Below, piece after piece: positions 33,760-44,015 of a stretch of 64,000 bases of DNA. Source of the DNA: Bufo bufo (lineage: Eukaryota > Chordata > Amphibia > Anura > Bufonidae); contig NC_053397.1 in the NCBI RefSeq assembly GCF_905171765.1, positions 117,796,378-117,860,377 on the forward strand. Reading direction: 5' to 3'. Position 1 is the stretch's first letter. Each line of letters begins with the position of its first letter. The position numbers were made by a program, and so were the translations under genes. The notes beneath the pieces were generated by a model. It was not told where the DNA came from and made no database searches. It saw only the letters and a list, made by a program, of their open reading frames with translations.

Positions 33760-34498
33760 CCCCCATGACAGCACCACAAAGAGAGATTACAGAAAAGAAA
33801 AAGAAACTTCCTTACAGGATGGGGGGGGGAGGGGGCACAACTTGCAGTACCTTCTTCCCAAACAGAAGATCAGAGACAGAATTCAGTTGGAGCCGATAGT
33901 GATGGTAGAAGGAGAAGACCATGTGGCAGCCTTACAAATTTGCTCAATAGAAACATTAGCCCTTTCAGCCCATGAGGTAGAAAGATAGAAACTGTGCCAG
34001 TAGAGTGCTCTTTCAGAGAAAGAGGAGGAGAACTGCCAGAAGAGGTGTAAGCCAGGGATATAACTGTCCTGATCCATCTGGCTAGTGAACTCTTTGAGGC
34101 CACTCTAACCCTTATTCATGCCAGAAAAGAGAACAAATAGCGCAGAGGACCTCCTCCAATCCTTGTTTACCTCTAGGTAACGTAAGATACATCTCCTCAC
34201 AATAAGGGAGTGAAAAACTTTCCTCCTGGCTTTTGGGTTTATCAAAAAAAGTGGTAAGGACTATCTCCTGGAGTCTGTTCAACCTGGAGGGAACCTTAGG
34301 TAAAAAGGAAGGATCTGGTCAAAGGACTACCCTATCATCTGGGATGGACATAAAGGGAGGATTGATTGAGCCTGAATTTTGCTGACCCTTTGCGCAGAGG
34401 TTAAAGCCACCAATAGGACTAACTTAAAGGTAAGGAGCTTCACTGAAAAAGAGGTCAATGGTTCAAAGGGAGGCCTAGTTCAAAGCATTTAATACTAG
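33760..34498 (-). pseudogene. DIRS tyrosine recombinase, C-terminal part
   Basis: On the minus strand: ASKSSLARWIRTVISLAYT (around 34100-34040), then LKEHSTGTVS, SWAERANVSIEQICKAATW (about 33985-33925) and SSPSTI. This matches the C-terminal catalytic region of DIRS recombinases, where HST plus the following residues sit in the HxxR-type box; here the expected Arg appears altered to Gly. Upstream, ILPPFMSIPDDRVVL and PDPSFLPKVPSRLNRLQEIV are readable in shifted frames. The beginning of the gene (ending VPPWDLNLV at about 44025) lies on the other side of the gypsy insertion. Inactive. Confidence 0.75.
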
Positions 34499-36044
34499 TG
34501 TCACCGCCAGATCTCTGGAGGAGTTCTGACAGACGTTCTTCAGTACTTCCTGCATGATGTTCTTTTGTTTTGCTTTCACTTTGACATCTCTTCTCCCTCT
34601 CCCAGCTGTCATCTATTAGCAGTGATTGCTTCCCTATATATCTCCTCCCATACTGCGTCACTTTGCGGTTTATACTACTTCCTGGATTGGGTTCAATGCT
34701 TGAAGTTGCTACTGCTGGTTCCTCAAGATAAGTCTATTTCTGTATTTGTGTTTTCCTGTTGGCTTGATTCTAGGTGAAAAAATATATAAAAAAATTCCAC
34801 TATCTTAGTTTTTTCTGTGGAATTTTTTTGTCTGTAGTATTTGCTTGAGGGAGTGGCACCTTCAAGTGTGAATGCGCACCTATTTTATCTTGGGAGTAGC
34901 ATTCCTCTGCACTTTTGCCCTTCCTATCCAATAGAGCGCCTTGATTAGGTGGTACATATGGGTGTGCTTGCTCCTCCTCCCATTGGTTGCTTCATGCACA
35001 TGGAGGTGACTAGGAGCAGCACACCATATGTGCGGCGTCTGCGCTCCTGAACATAGAAGCCCAATGGCTTAGGTAGGTTTAGCGTAGGACCCGCCTGACC
35101 TGAGACCACCTTGGCGCTTGGTAGGCGGGCTTAGATGTGTTTTGATCAAAATATATTGACTAAGTGTCTCAGATATTATCATATCAGAGTGAGGACTTTG
35201 TCCATATATAATGCTTGCATCTACTTTACTAAGTGCATTATTATCTTATTTCTGTGGTTTTCTTCAATAATATGGCCAGGGACATCCGCACATTTGTATA
35301 TCATATCGTGCAGGATGTTTCTATCTTAGTTTTTTCTGTGGAATTTTTTTGTCTGTAGTATTTGCTTGAGGGAGTGGCACCTTCAAGTGTGAATGCGCAC
35401 CTATTTTATCTTGGGAGTAGCATTCCTCTGCACTTTTGCCCTTCCTATCCAATAGAACACCTTGATTAGGTGGTACATATGGGTGTGCTTGCTCCTCCTC
35501 CCATTGGTTGCTTCATGCACATGGAGGTGACTAGGAGCAGCACACCATATGTGCGGCGTCTGCGCTCCTGAACATAGAAGCCCAATGGCTTAGGTAGGTT
35601 TAGCGTAGGACCCGCCTGACCTGAGACCACCTTGGCGCTTGGTAGGCGGTCTTAGATGTGTTTTGATCAAAATATATTGACTAAGTGTCTCAGATATTAT
35701 CATATCAGAGTGAGGACTTTGTTCATATATAATGCTTACATCTACTTTACTAAGTGCATTATTATCTTATTTCTGTGGTTTTCTTGATTCTAGGTGACCC
35801 TGACTCCCTCCGTATTAAGTGCAGGGAGCCGGTGGTCGTGTCCCCTCACTATTATAGGGTTTGCAGGTGTCACTCAGTCTAAGGTACGTGGACATGCAGC
35901 TTTCTATCATTGAGATCTTTGCATGGGCTGAGCAGTGAGGGAGAGCTCTAGGGCTTTAATAGGGCTCACCCTTTTGTTCCTTAGTTTGGGATCAAGTCAG
36001 TCAGATCTTTATTTGTTACTTATTGTTTCATGCAACACCATCCA
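34499..36044 (+). repeat. Gypsy 5' LTR with 1-kb insertion
   Basis: It starts TGTCACCGCC and ends atgcaacaccatcca. The final GTGAC of the 3' copy is missing, leaving only the last A. Without the inserted 34778-35782 segment and its second 15-bp duplicate it is about 525 bp, against 499 bp for the 3' LTR. It also carries an extra ttgcaggtgtcactcagtct near 35861 that the 3' LTR lacks. Confidence 0.8.
34778..35782. mobile_element. Tandem-dimer insertion with 15-bp target duplication
   Basis: CTTGATTCTAGGTGA occurs on both sides (34763-34777 and 35783-35797), and the uninterrupted site is seen in the 3' LTR near 43770. The insert holds a 521-bp monomer (34800-35320) followed directly by 462 bp of a second copy (35321-35782), with only about five differences. 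A short leader, aaaaaatatataaaaaaatt, precedes the first monomer. There is no coding frame. The long duplication and tandem copies resemble Penelope-like pLTR tandems or a non-LTR retroposed satellite. No CUGANGA...GAAA hammerhead core was seen in it. Confidence 0.65.
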
Positions 36045-36071
36045 TTATAAACCGCCAAAACCGTCTTAAGC

Positions 36072-39000
36072 ATGGATCCGGTTTTAGCCTTGACGGACCG
36101 CATGCGGGGTCTTTCACTGGAGGTCGGAGAGCTCCGTAAAACTGTATCTCAGGTTCAGGTGACCGGTTCTGCTTGCGTTCATGGAGTTTGTTCTGAGCCT
36201 AAGATCTCGCTTCCAGATACCTTCTCTGGGGGTAGTGAGAATTTTGTTCATTTTAGAGAGGCTTGCAAACTCAATTTTCGCCTACTTCCCCATTCCTCTG
36301 GTGATGAGGAGCAGAGGGTGGGGATCATCATCTCACTGCTCAGGAATAACGCTCAGTCTTGGGCCTTTTCGCTGCCGGTGGGGGCACGGCCCCTCCAATC
36401 AGTGGATGAATTTTTTGTAGCCCTGGGTCAGATATATGATGATCCGGATCGTGTTGCTCTGGCTGAATCTAAACTGCGTCTTTTATGCCAGGGTAAACAA
36501 TCCGCAGAGCTATACTGTTCAGAATTTCGGAGATGGGCAGCTGATACCGGTTGGAATGATGCTGCACTCCGAAGTCAATTTTGCCATGGTCTTTCAGAGG
36601 GATTGAAGGATGCATTTGCCTTTCATGAGAGACCTACCTCCTTGGAGTCCGCCATGTCTCGGGCTGTTCGTATTGACAGGCGTCTTAGAGAGAGAGGAGA
36701 GATCACTCCTTCCTGTCATACTCAGTCCAAGGACAGTGGGGCGATCTCATTCAGTGCACAGGGGTCTCAGTCTCTCTCAATCCCCTTTGAGCAGGAGCCC
36801 ATGCAGCTGGGTTTGCTTTCCTCTAACAACAGAGGATTCAGCTCTCAGATGAGGGTTTGTTTCTGTTGTGGAGGTATAAATCATTTGGCAAATGTTTGTC
36901 CCTCTAGGAGATTCAGGGAGTTTTTAGAGAATAATAAAGAAACAAAAAGAAAAAAGTCCTCTAAAAACATTCCATCTGTTACTATTGGCAAGGTTGATGC
37001 GGAAATTGAAGGTTTTCCGTTTGCTTGTGGTTCCCGTTTTTTCCTACCTGCCAGGGTGGCGCTAGAGAGCAAGAACATTGTTTGTGAGATTTTTGTAGAT
37101 AGTGGAGCAGCTGTCAATATAATTGATAATCAATTTGCTATAACACATGGTTTTCAGGTATGCACTTTGGGAAAGGACATACCTGTTTTTGCTATTGATT
37201 CCGCTCCACTTTCTCAAAAATCATTAAAGGGCATAGTTCCCAATATCTGTTTGATTGTGGGTGATGCTCATGTTGAGGATGTGTCATGTTTTGTCCTAGG
37301 CGGGTTACCTACTCCTCTAGGGGTAGGGCTACCCTGGCTCACTAAACATAACCCCACCATTGATTGGCAAGCGAGGCAAATATATGGTTGGAGTGACTTT
37401 TGCAGAGAGAATTGTCTCTCGATGTCTCTTTCAGAGGTTTCTACTAAGACTGTACCATCTTTTCTCTCTGAAATTTCGGATGTGTTTTCTGAGAGTGGTG
37501 TTCAGAAGCTGCCCCCTCACCGGGAGTACGATTGCCCTATTAATCTCATCCCAGGCGCCAAGCTGCCTAAATCTCTTTATACAATCTCTCCCAACCTGAA
37601 AGGGTCGCTATGCGTTCTTATATCTCTGAGAGCCTGAGAAAGGGACACATACGACCCTCAAAGTCACCTGTTGCCGCTGGTTTCTTTTTTGTTAAGAAAA
37701 AAGATGGTTCTTTAAGACCATGTCTGGATTTCAGGGAGCTGAACAGTATCACAATTCGTGACCCTTATCCGCTTCCTCTGATCCCGGACCTGTTTAACCA
37801 GATTGTTGGGGCTAAAGTTTTTTCCAAGTTGGATTTAAGAGGGGCATACAACCTGGTCAGGGTCAGAGAAGGGGACGAAATGGAAGACGGCCTTCAATAC
37901 CCCTGAGGGCCATTTTGAGAATTTGGTTATGCCTTTTGGTTTGATGAATGCCCCAGCCGTCTTCCAACATTTTGTGAACAGCATTTTTTATCATTTAATG
38001 GGGAAATTTGTACTAGTGTATCTAGCTGACATTTTGATTTTTTTATCCTGATTTCAAAACTCATAGGGACCACCTACATCAGGTCTTGCTCATTCTGCGG
38101 GAGAATAAATTGTATGCTAAACTGGAGAAATGTGTGTTTGCGGTTCCAGAAATTCAATTTCTGGGTTTTCTTCTCTCCGCTTCTGGTTTTCGCATGGACC
38201 CCGAGAAGGTCCGCGCTGTGCTTGATTGGGAGCTTCCTGAGAATCAGAAGGCGCTGATGCGCTTTTTAGGTTTTGCCAATTATTACAGGAAGTTCATTTT
38301 GAATTATTCCTCTGTTGTTAAGCAACTGACTGATATGACTAGAAAGGGGGTAGATTTTTCCTCCTGGTCGGTAGAGGCGCGTAATGCCTTTTCTAGTATC
38401 AAAGAGAGTTTTGCTTCCGCTCCCATCTTGGTACAACCTGATATCTCTCTGCGCTTCATTGTTGAGGTAGACGCTTCTGAGGTGGGTGTGGGGGCGGTCT
38501 TGTCTCAGGGTCCCTCTCCTGCCAAATGGCGACCGTGTGCCTTTTTCTCGAAGAAACTCTCCTCCGCAGAGAGAAATTACGATGTGGGAGATAGGGAGTT
38601 TTTGGCCATCAAGTTAGATTTTGAGGAATGGCGCCATTGGCTAGAGGGAGCCAGACACCCTATTACCGTGTTTACCGACCATAAGAATCTGGCCTACTTG
38701 GAGTCAGCCAAGCGTCTGAACCCGAGACAGGCCAGATGGTCTTTGTTCTTTTCAAGGTTTAATTTTGTTGTCACGTTCCGCCCTGGGGTTAAGAATGTGA
38801 AGGCGGATGCCCTGCCACGTTGTTTTCCGGGAGAGGGGAACTTTGAAGACACGGGTCCCATTTTGGCTGAAGGGGTGGTTGTGTCTGCTCTTTATCCTGA
38901 ATTGGAGGCAGAGGTTCAGGCAGCCCAGGCAGAGACTTCTGATCTTTGTCCTCCTGGGAGGTTGTTTGTGCCTCTCACTTTACGACACAAGGTTTTTAAG

Positions 39001-39506
39001 GAGCACCACGATACTGTCCTTGCTGGGCACCCAGGGGGGAGAGCCACAGTGGATCTCATTGCTCGGAGATTCTGGTGGCCGGCTCTTCGTAAGTCGGTTG
39101 AGAGTTTTGTGGCAGCCTGCGAGACCTGCGCTCGTGCCAAAGTCCCTCATTCACGGCCATCAGGTCCTCTCCTTCCATTACCCATTCCTTCCCGTCCTTG
39201 GACGCATCTGTCCATGGACTTCATTTTAGCAAAATGGCGCATTTTATTCCTTTTCCTGGGTTGCCTAATGCTAAAACGCTGGCGCAGGCATTTATTGATC
39301 ACATTGTCAAATTGCATGGTATTCCTTCAGACATAGTCTCTGATAGGGGTACGCAGTTTGTTTCCAGATTCTGGAAGGCTTTCTGTTCTTGCTTGGGGGT
39401 TCGGTTGTCATTCTCTTCCGCTTTCCACCCGCAGTCGAATGGACAAACAGAGCGCGTCAATCAGAATCTGGAGACATATCTGCGCTGTTTTGTGGCGGAG
39501 AATTAG
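36072..39506 (+). pseudogene. Gypsy Gag-Pol (capsid to integrase), frameshifted
   Basis: Gag starts at 36072 (MDPVLALTDRM). It has a capsid-like region (FSGGSENFVHFREACKL, WAFSLPVGARPL, LYCSEFRRWAADTGW) and a CCHC knuckle, CFCCGGINHLANVC, at about residues 261-275. The protease active site DSGAAVNIID is near residue 343. A frameshift near 37580 leads to the RT ([39 protein letters not shown]). A 1-bp insertion near 37880 follows. The catalytic YLDD box reads YLADILIF (about 38015-38038), losing an essential Asp. RNase H and integrase follow from 38086: VEVDASEVGVG, VFTDHKNL, an H2C2-type block with CETCARAKV, and SMDFI. A deletion near 39236 removes the segment after SMDFI, and SDRGTQFVSRFWK and FHPQSNGQTERVN continue in the next frame to a nonsense TAG at 39504-39506. 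Confidence 0.85.
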
Positions 39507-40094
39507 GAGGATTGGTGTTCTTTTCTCTCCCTTGCTGAGTTTGCTTTAAATAACCGTCGTCAGGAGTCCTCTGATAAGTCACCATTTTTTGGTGCATATG
39601 GGTTTCATCCGCAGTTTGGGACATTCTCTGGAGAGGGGGCTTCTGGTTTACCTGATGAGGAGAGATTCTCCTCGTCTTTGTCATCTATTTGGCAAAAGAT
39701 TCAGGATAATTTAAAGAGCATGAGTGAGAGATATAAGCGTGTGGCGGATAAGAGACGTGTGCCTGGTCCGGACCTGAATGTTGGTGTTCTGGTGTGGTTG
39801 TCTACTAAGAATATCTAATTGAAGGTTCCCTCCTGGAAGTTGGGTCCTAAGTTTATCGGGCCTTACAAAATCTTGTCCGTCATCAATCCCGTTGCCTACC
39901 GTCTTGATCTTCCTCAGACTTGGAAGATCCATAATGTTTTTCACAAGTCCCTATTAAAACCTTATGTCCAACCCACTGTACCCTCCTCTTTGCCTCCTCC
40001 TCAGATTGTGGTTGATGGTAATCTTGAATTTCAGGTCTCTAGGATTGTGGACTCTCGTATTGTCCGCGGTTCTCTTCAGTACCTTGTTCATTGG
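39507..40094 (+). pseudogene. Gypsy integrase C-terminus and first half of chromodomain
   Basis: After the stop at 39504-39506 the frame continues with DWCSFLSLAEFALNNRRQE, then SERYKRVADKRRVPGPDL near 39722-39778. A second nonsense codon (TAA) lies at 39816-39818. The frame 39819 onward encodes VPSWKLGPKFIGPYKILSVI, then VFHKSLLKPYV and the chromodomain start, FQVSRIVDSRI, SLQYLVHW. The chromodomain, which can direct integration to certain chromatin, is cut at 40094 by the hAT element and resumes at 43372. Confidence 0.8.
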
Positions 40095-42066
40095 CAGGGA
40101 GGGCTGGCAGCCTTAGTCCTGGGGGACAAATCCAGTCAAGTGGCCCATTTTAGCCCCGCCCATTATTAAAAGCCCCTCCTACATATAATAGGCCACTCCC
40201 AACAAACACTGTACAGCTGACATTCTATAGTTGAGGCCTGTCTCTACACATTATACGGAGAGGGGAGGCCTGTCCTGGCTGCACTGCCTGCTTCACATTA
40301 TACAATAAACAGCAGGCTACAGCCAGGAGGCTCCTCCGCTCTCCTCCCTCCCCAGATACTGCTCAAGGCCTGTGGTTCCCCCCCACCATCTGCCACCCGC
40401 TGTGGCCTGCTGCCCCCTTTCTTCATCCTCACCCAGCTCTGAATCCTACTTCTGCAAATGGCAGGGGGAGGAGCTGGAGCATCTCCTCTCCTACATAGCG
40501 CCCCATACCTCTTACATCCAGTGATGTCACCTTTGTTGTAGACGTTCTCTTTCTTTATCTTCTCCATTCAGACCAGACCGCCATGATGATTTTTCAGCCA
40601 TCTCCCGTCTCTGCAGAGATTGAGAAACAGACATTAGTTTCCCACATTTCCATCATCTTCACATCTTCTGAACACCCTTTCCTGCCACCCCCAATACTAT
40701 ACAGCAGAAACAGTCCCCCTGGAAATACTACTACCACACAGATAGTGCCCCCAATACTGTGCCCGCTGTGCCCCCAATACTATACTGTAGAAACAGTCCC
40801 CCTGGGAACACTGCTACCACACAGATAGTGCCCCCTTAAACAATTATTGGCACACAGTGCTCTAAAAAATAACTGCACCCAGACACTAATAGTATAAAGA
40901 TAATGTCCCCCAAAAATAATTGTGCTAAGCTGTTACTATGCCAGGGTGCCCCCAAAGTAACAGTGCTCCCCAAAATCCCACCAATGGAAATAATTTTCTG
41001 CCAGAGCACACTTAGTAGTAATAATGCCCCTATAGTGCCCTAGTAATCATGTTCGTCATAGCCCCCCAGTAGTAGTAAAGCTCCCCATAATACCCCCTAG
41101 TAGTACTAATTCTCCCTATAATATAACAGTACATGAAATACCCCTGCTTAGTGCCCGCAGTTGAGCTAATGTCCCCATAATATATGCCAGTATAAAATAC
41201 CCCTATATAGTGCCCCAGTAAATGCCCTCATAGTGCTCCTCTCCCCCTTCCCCATAGTGTCCCCCATAATATGCAGGAAAAAAATGCCCCTTCTTAGTGC
41301 CCCCAGCAGATGCCCCTATAGTGCTCCTCTCCCCCACAATGTGCCAGTAAAAAAATGCCCCTTCTTTGTGCCACCATATGCCCCAATAGTGCTCCACTCC
41401 CCCATATTGCCCCCAAATAATGCCCCATAGTGCTGCTCTCCCCTATAGTGCCTCCCATAATGTGCCAGTAAAAAATGCCCCCTTAGTGCCACCAAATGCT
41501 ATAGTGCCCCCCATAATGTTCCAATACAAAAGGCCCCTTTAGAGCCCCCACTTCCCCATAGTGCCCCCAAATATTGCACCTATAGTAACACCAGATGCCC
41601 CATAGTGCTGCTCTCCCCTATAGTGCCCCCCAGAATGTGCCAATAATAAAAAAATAAAAAAATTATTATTATTTACAGTTGGTCACTAGGACCATTAGTT
41701 GTCTCTGGATTGACACGTGTTATTGAGTATTAAAATTTAACATTTATTACTTGTCCTTAAAATATCTAGAACTAACGTAATTAAAATTATCAGCTGCGCC
41801 TGCCTTGTAAATATTAATAGTTTGAATTGGTCTGGATATTAGGTGAATCCACTAGAGGGCACTCTTCACTTATAGCTGCCTAGCTATCTTTACTATTTCC
41901 ACATGGCATCATCTGTGCTCTATTTGGTGTACACTGTTAGTTTCACAGTGCTCTGCCTGCTGGCAGCAGATGCCCTCGTGGGGTTCACTATACTCCTAAT
42001 AAATCTATTAGACCTCCTATCTTGGCTATGCACTTGCTGTCTAAAACACACTTATGTCACTCTCTG

Positions 42067-42110
42067 CCCCCCGACATGTTTCGCCAAACACTTGGCGTCT
42101 TCAGGGGTAT
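42067..42110 (-). ncRNA. Hammerhead-ribozyme-like motif
   Basis: Minus strand: ATACCC, CTGAAGA (fits CUGANGA), C, stem II GCCAA...TTGGC, GAAAC, the palindromic ACATGT, C as the expected cleavage base, then GGGG. CCC and GGG can pair as stem I. One extra C sits after the core. The plus-strand partner at 42117-42157 has a stem II mismatch (TTTTGC), so this minus copy is the better preserved one. Confidence 0.45.
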
Positions 42111-42116
42111 GACTGC

Positions 42117-42157
42117 CCATACCCCTGAAGACGCCAAGTGTTTTGCGAAACATGTAG
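42117..42157 (+). ncRNA. Hammerhead-like motif, degraded partner
   Basis: Plus strand: CATACCC, CTGAAGA, C, GCCAA...TTTTGC, GAAACATGT. Stem II is weakened by one mismatch and stem I is not supported by the following AGAGC. Probably inactive. Confidence 0.35.
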
Positions 42158-43371
42158 AGCACAGATGATGCCATGTGGAAATAGTAAAGATAGCTAGGCA
42201 GCTATAAGTGAAGAGTGCCCTCTAGTGGATTCACCCAATATCCAGACCAATTCAAACTGTTAATATTTACAAGGCAGGCACAGCTGATAATTTTAATTAC
42301 GTTAGTTCTAGATATTTTAAGGACAAGTAATAAATGTTAAATTTTAATACTCAATAACACGTGTCAATCTAGAGACAACTAATGGTCCTAGTGACCAACT
42401 GTAAATAATTTGATTCTGATGTCTCAACACGTGTTAGGGGGTCAAATGTAAATAAAGGAAATAATTTTAAAAAGCCCCTTTAGAGCCCCCAGATACCCCC
42501 ATAGTGCTCCTCTCCCCCATGGTGCCCCCCCCCCATAATGTGCCAGTAAGAAATGCCCCCATAGTGCCAGCCCCCCCAATAGTGTCAGCCCCCCCATAGT
42601 GCCAGCTCCCCCCCATAGTGCCAGCTCCCCCCATAGTGCCAGCTCCCCCCATAGTGCCAGCCCCCCCATAGTGCCAGCTCCCCCATAGTGCCAGTCCCCT
42701 TATAGTGCCAGCTCCCCCATAGTGTCAGCCCCCCCATAGTGCTAGCTCCCCCATAGTGCCAGCCCCCCTATAGTGGCAGCCCCCCCTATAGTGCCAGCTC
42801 CTACTATAGTGCAAGACCCCCATAGTGCCAGCCCCCTTATAGTGCCAGCCCCCCCATAGTGCTAGCTCCCCCATAGTGCCAGTCCCCCCTATAGTGCCAG
42901 CTCCCCCATAGTGCCAGCCCCCCCCCCCATAGTGCCAGATCCCCCATAGCCATAGTGCCAGCCCCCTGCAAAGAAAAAAAAAAACACTAATACTTACCTC
43001 CATCAGCAGCGATGCAGGCCTCTTCCGGCCTGTGTCCCTGCTGTGTGCTGCCCGGCTCAGGCGGCGCGATGATAATGACATCATCGCGCTGCCTGAGCCG
43101 GCCTCTGATAGGCTGCAGGCATTAGTGCCTGCAGCCTATCAGAAGAACAGGGGAGGGACACGCCTCTCCCTCCCCTGCCCCACAGCACACAGCCACCACC
43201 GCAAATACATCTAGGGCCACGCCGCCTGTGGTGATCGGCGGTGCGGCCCTGAAGAATAAAAAATTTAAAATAGTTTTTTTAAAGACGGGCGGCCCAGTGG
43301 CCATTTTTCTAGGGCGGCCTGGGGGGCAACTGCCTCCCTGCCCCCCGGCTCAGCCCGCCCCTTTTCATTGG

Positions 43372-43511
43372 GAGGTTTATGGTCCTGAGGAGAGGATGTG
43401 GGTTCCAGTGGCGGACATTAAGGCCACTCGTCTTCTCAGGGCATTCCATAGGTCCCATCCTGAGAAGGTGGGCTCTGAGTGTCCGGAGTCCACTCGTAGA
43501 GGGAGGTGTAC
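43372..43511 (+). pseudogene. Second half of the gypsy chromodomain
   Basis: The sequence resumes as EVYGPEERMWVPVADIKATR and ends LLRAFHRSHPEKVG before the 3' LTR at 43512. Together with 40030-40094 it makes one chromodomain, split by the 3.3-kb hAT insertion. Confidence 0.8.
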
Positions 43512-44010
43512 TGTCACCGCCAGATCTCTGAGGACTTCTGACAGACGTTCTTCAGTACCTCCTTCATGATGTTCTTTTGTTTTGCTTTCACTTTGACATC
43601 TCTTCTCCCTCTCCCAGCTGTCATCTATTAGCAGTGATTGCCTCCCCATATATCTCCTCCCATACTGCTTCACTTTGCGGTTTATACTACTTCCTGGATT
43701 GGGTTCACTGCTTGAAGTTGCTACTGCTGATTCCTCAAGATATTTCTGTATTTGTGTTTTCCTGTTGGCTTGATTCTAGGTGACCCTGACTCCCTCCGTA
43801 TTAAGTACAGGGAGCTGGTGGTCGTGTCCCCTCACTATTATAGGGTACGTGGACATACAACTTTCTATCATTGAGATCTTTGCATGGGCTGAGCAGTGAG
43901 GGAGAGCTCTAGGGCTTTAATAGGGCTCACCCTTTTGTTCCTTAGTTTGGGATCAAGTCAGTCAGATCTTTATTTGTTACTTATTGTTTCATGCAACACC
44001 ATCCGTGACA
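43512..44010 (+). repeat. Gypsy 3' LTR (499 bp)
   Basis: It starts TGTCACCGCCAGATCTC and ends ATCCGTGACA, followed by the ACTAG duplication. It contains the uninterrupted cttgattctaggtgaccc site that received the dimer insertion in the 5' LTR. Confidence 0.9.
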
Positions 44011-44015
44011 ACTAG

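Larger units (their letters stand above)
41667..42411. mobile_element. Inverted-repeat element with hammerhead-like core (Penelope pLTR type)
   Basis: The left arm 41667-41920 and right arm 42157-42411 are nearly identical inverted repeats of about 255 bp (for example ccacatggcatcatctgtgc and gcacagatgatgccatgtgg). The spacer 41921-42156 ends with a second small palindrome, 42075-42156, made of two facing hammerhead-like motifs. The arrangement copies the inverted pLTRs at 18152-20659 but has no coding sequence between. Family assignment is inference. Confidence 0.55.
40690..42965. repeat. C-rich minisatellite blocks (ccccatagtgcc)
   Basis: Degenerate units from 40690 to 41640 and dense short units (gtgccagctcccccata) at 42480-42965. 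They are interrupted by the inverted-repeat insertion. Frames at 42442-43084 on the minus strand only read through these repeats (GELALWG-type periodicity). Confidence 0.75.
40095..43363. mobile_element. Non-autonomous hAT element, 3.27 kb, in the chromodomain
   Basis: TTCATTGG flanks both ends exactly (40087-40094 and 43364-43371). The left end CAGGGAGGGCTGGC and the right end, reverse complement AAGGGGCGGGCTGAGCC, are inverted repeats of hAT CAGGG style. The body consists of C-rich degenerate repeats (ccccatagtgcc), an internal inverted-repeat insertion (41667-42411) and a terminal GC-rich part with an inverted pair (ctcaggcggcgcgatgataa / tcatcgcgctgcctgagccg near 43057-43100). No transposase is present. 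Confidence 0.8.
34499..44010 (+). mobile_element. Ty3/gypsy chromodomain retrotransposon in the DIRS recombinase
   Basis: Both LTRs start TGTCACCGCCAGATCTC and the 3' copy ends CGTGACA. ACTAG flanks the element on both sides (34494-34498, 44011-44015), an exact 5-bp duplication inside the DIRS recombinase gene. Domain order is Gag, protease, RT, RNase H, integrase, chromodomain. Two elements are nested inside: a tandem-dimer insertion in the 5' LTR and a 3.3-kb hAT element in the chromodomain. Multiple frameshifts, a catalytic-site change and an integrase deletion make it inactive. Confidence 0.9.

Noticed and set aside
34778..35782. Retrozyme (hammerhead-bearing small retroelement)
   Set aside because: The tandem dimer fits the idea, but I found no CUGANGA...GAAA core in the monomer on either strand.
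42442..43084. Minus-strand frames with GELALWG periodicity
   Set aside because: Periodic translation of the ccccatagtgcc minisatellite in the hAT element.
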